Origin: Lampris incognitus
Taxonomy: Eukaryota; Chordata; Actinopteri; Lampriformes; Lampridae
Length of the DNA: 64,000 nucleotides
Direction: 5' to 3'
NCBI RefSeq assembly: GCF_029633865.1
Contig: NC_079214.1
Span: 20,912,450-20,976,449 of the forward strand
Of this stretch, positions 63,914 through 64,000 are shown one piece after another. The translations under genes and the position numbers were made by a program. Every line of letters begins with the position of its first letter. Position 1 is the stretch's first letter. Under the pieces are notes generated by a model. The model saw only the letters and a list, made by a program, of their open reading frames with translations. It did not search any database and had not been told where the DNA came from.

Positions 63914-64000
63914 GGGGGTCTTGAGTTTCAATGACTAAGAAGATAGGAGAGGAAAATATTTAAAATACTTTGTTGGGTCAATAGTAGATTTACTTTTAAT
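63914..64000 (+). other. traf6: traf6 3' UTR, start
   Basis: Sequence after the TGA at 63911-63913. The 3' UTR continues beyond the window and no AATAAA is seen in these 87 bases. Confidence 0.8.

Overview
This window is vertebrate, almost certainly teleost fish, nuclear DNA. It holds two ordinary split genes arranged head to head, and their introns are packed with fish-type transposable elements: V-SINE-like and other tRNA-headed SINEs, RTE-, L2- and Rex-type LINEs, Tc1-like and hAT transposons, and fold-back MITEs. The species cannot be named from the sequence. No prokaryotic, viral or CRISPR features were seen.

Layout. Positions 1380-53978 on the minus strand carry ttc17 (tetratricopeptide repeat protein 17) as 25 coding exons. 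Every junction was followed in phase, giving a predicted 1207-residue protein. Positions 53979 to about 54198 form a very short divergent promoter. Positions 55493-63913 on the plus strand carry traf6 (TNF receptor-associated factor 6) as 7 coding exons encoding 569 residues: RING, TRAF-type zinc fingers, coiled coil and MATH domain. A probable non-coding first exon of traf6 ends near 54198.

Mobile DNA. In ttc17 introns I see six copies of one roughly 430-bp tRNA-headed SINE, three V-SINE-like copies, two Tc1-like transposons with terminal inverted repeats, two hAT remnants, an L2-like LINE, a LINE with a restriction-like endonuclease motif, and two long nests. In the first nest (17166-21725) a LINE flanked by 92-bp direct repeats was later split by an RTE-type LINE. 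In the second (31062-36893) a piggyBac-like fold-back element was split first by a Rex1-like LINE and again by an RTE-type LINE. traf6 introns carry a 5'-truncated RTE copy with a perfect 15-bp target duplication, a tRNA-headed retroposon and two fold-back/MITE elements.

How the genes relate. TTC17 is linked in the literature to actin organisation and ciliogenesis; TRAF6 is the E3 ligase of IL-1R/Toll-like and TNF-family signalling. Nothing in the sequence suggests a joint biochemical function. What they share is the compact intergenic region. I found no convincing new biological system. The most interesting items are two GC-AG introns in ttc17, microsatellites abutting three of its splice acceptors, the nested insertions, the 92-bp duplication, and a small transposon that keeps a frameshifted piece of a YqaJ-associated transposon protein.
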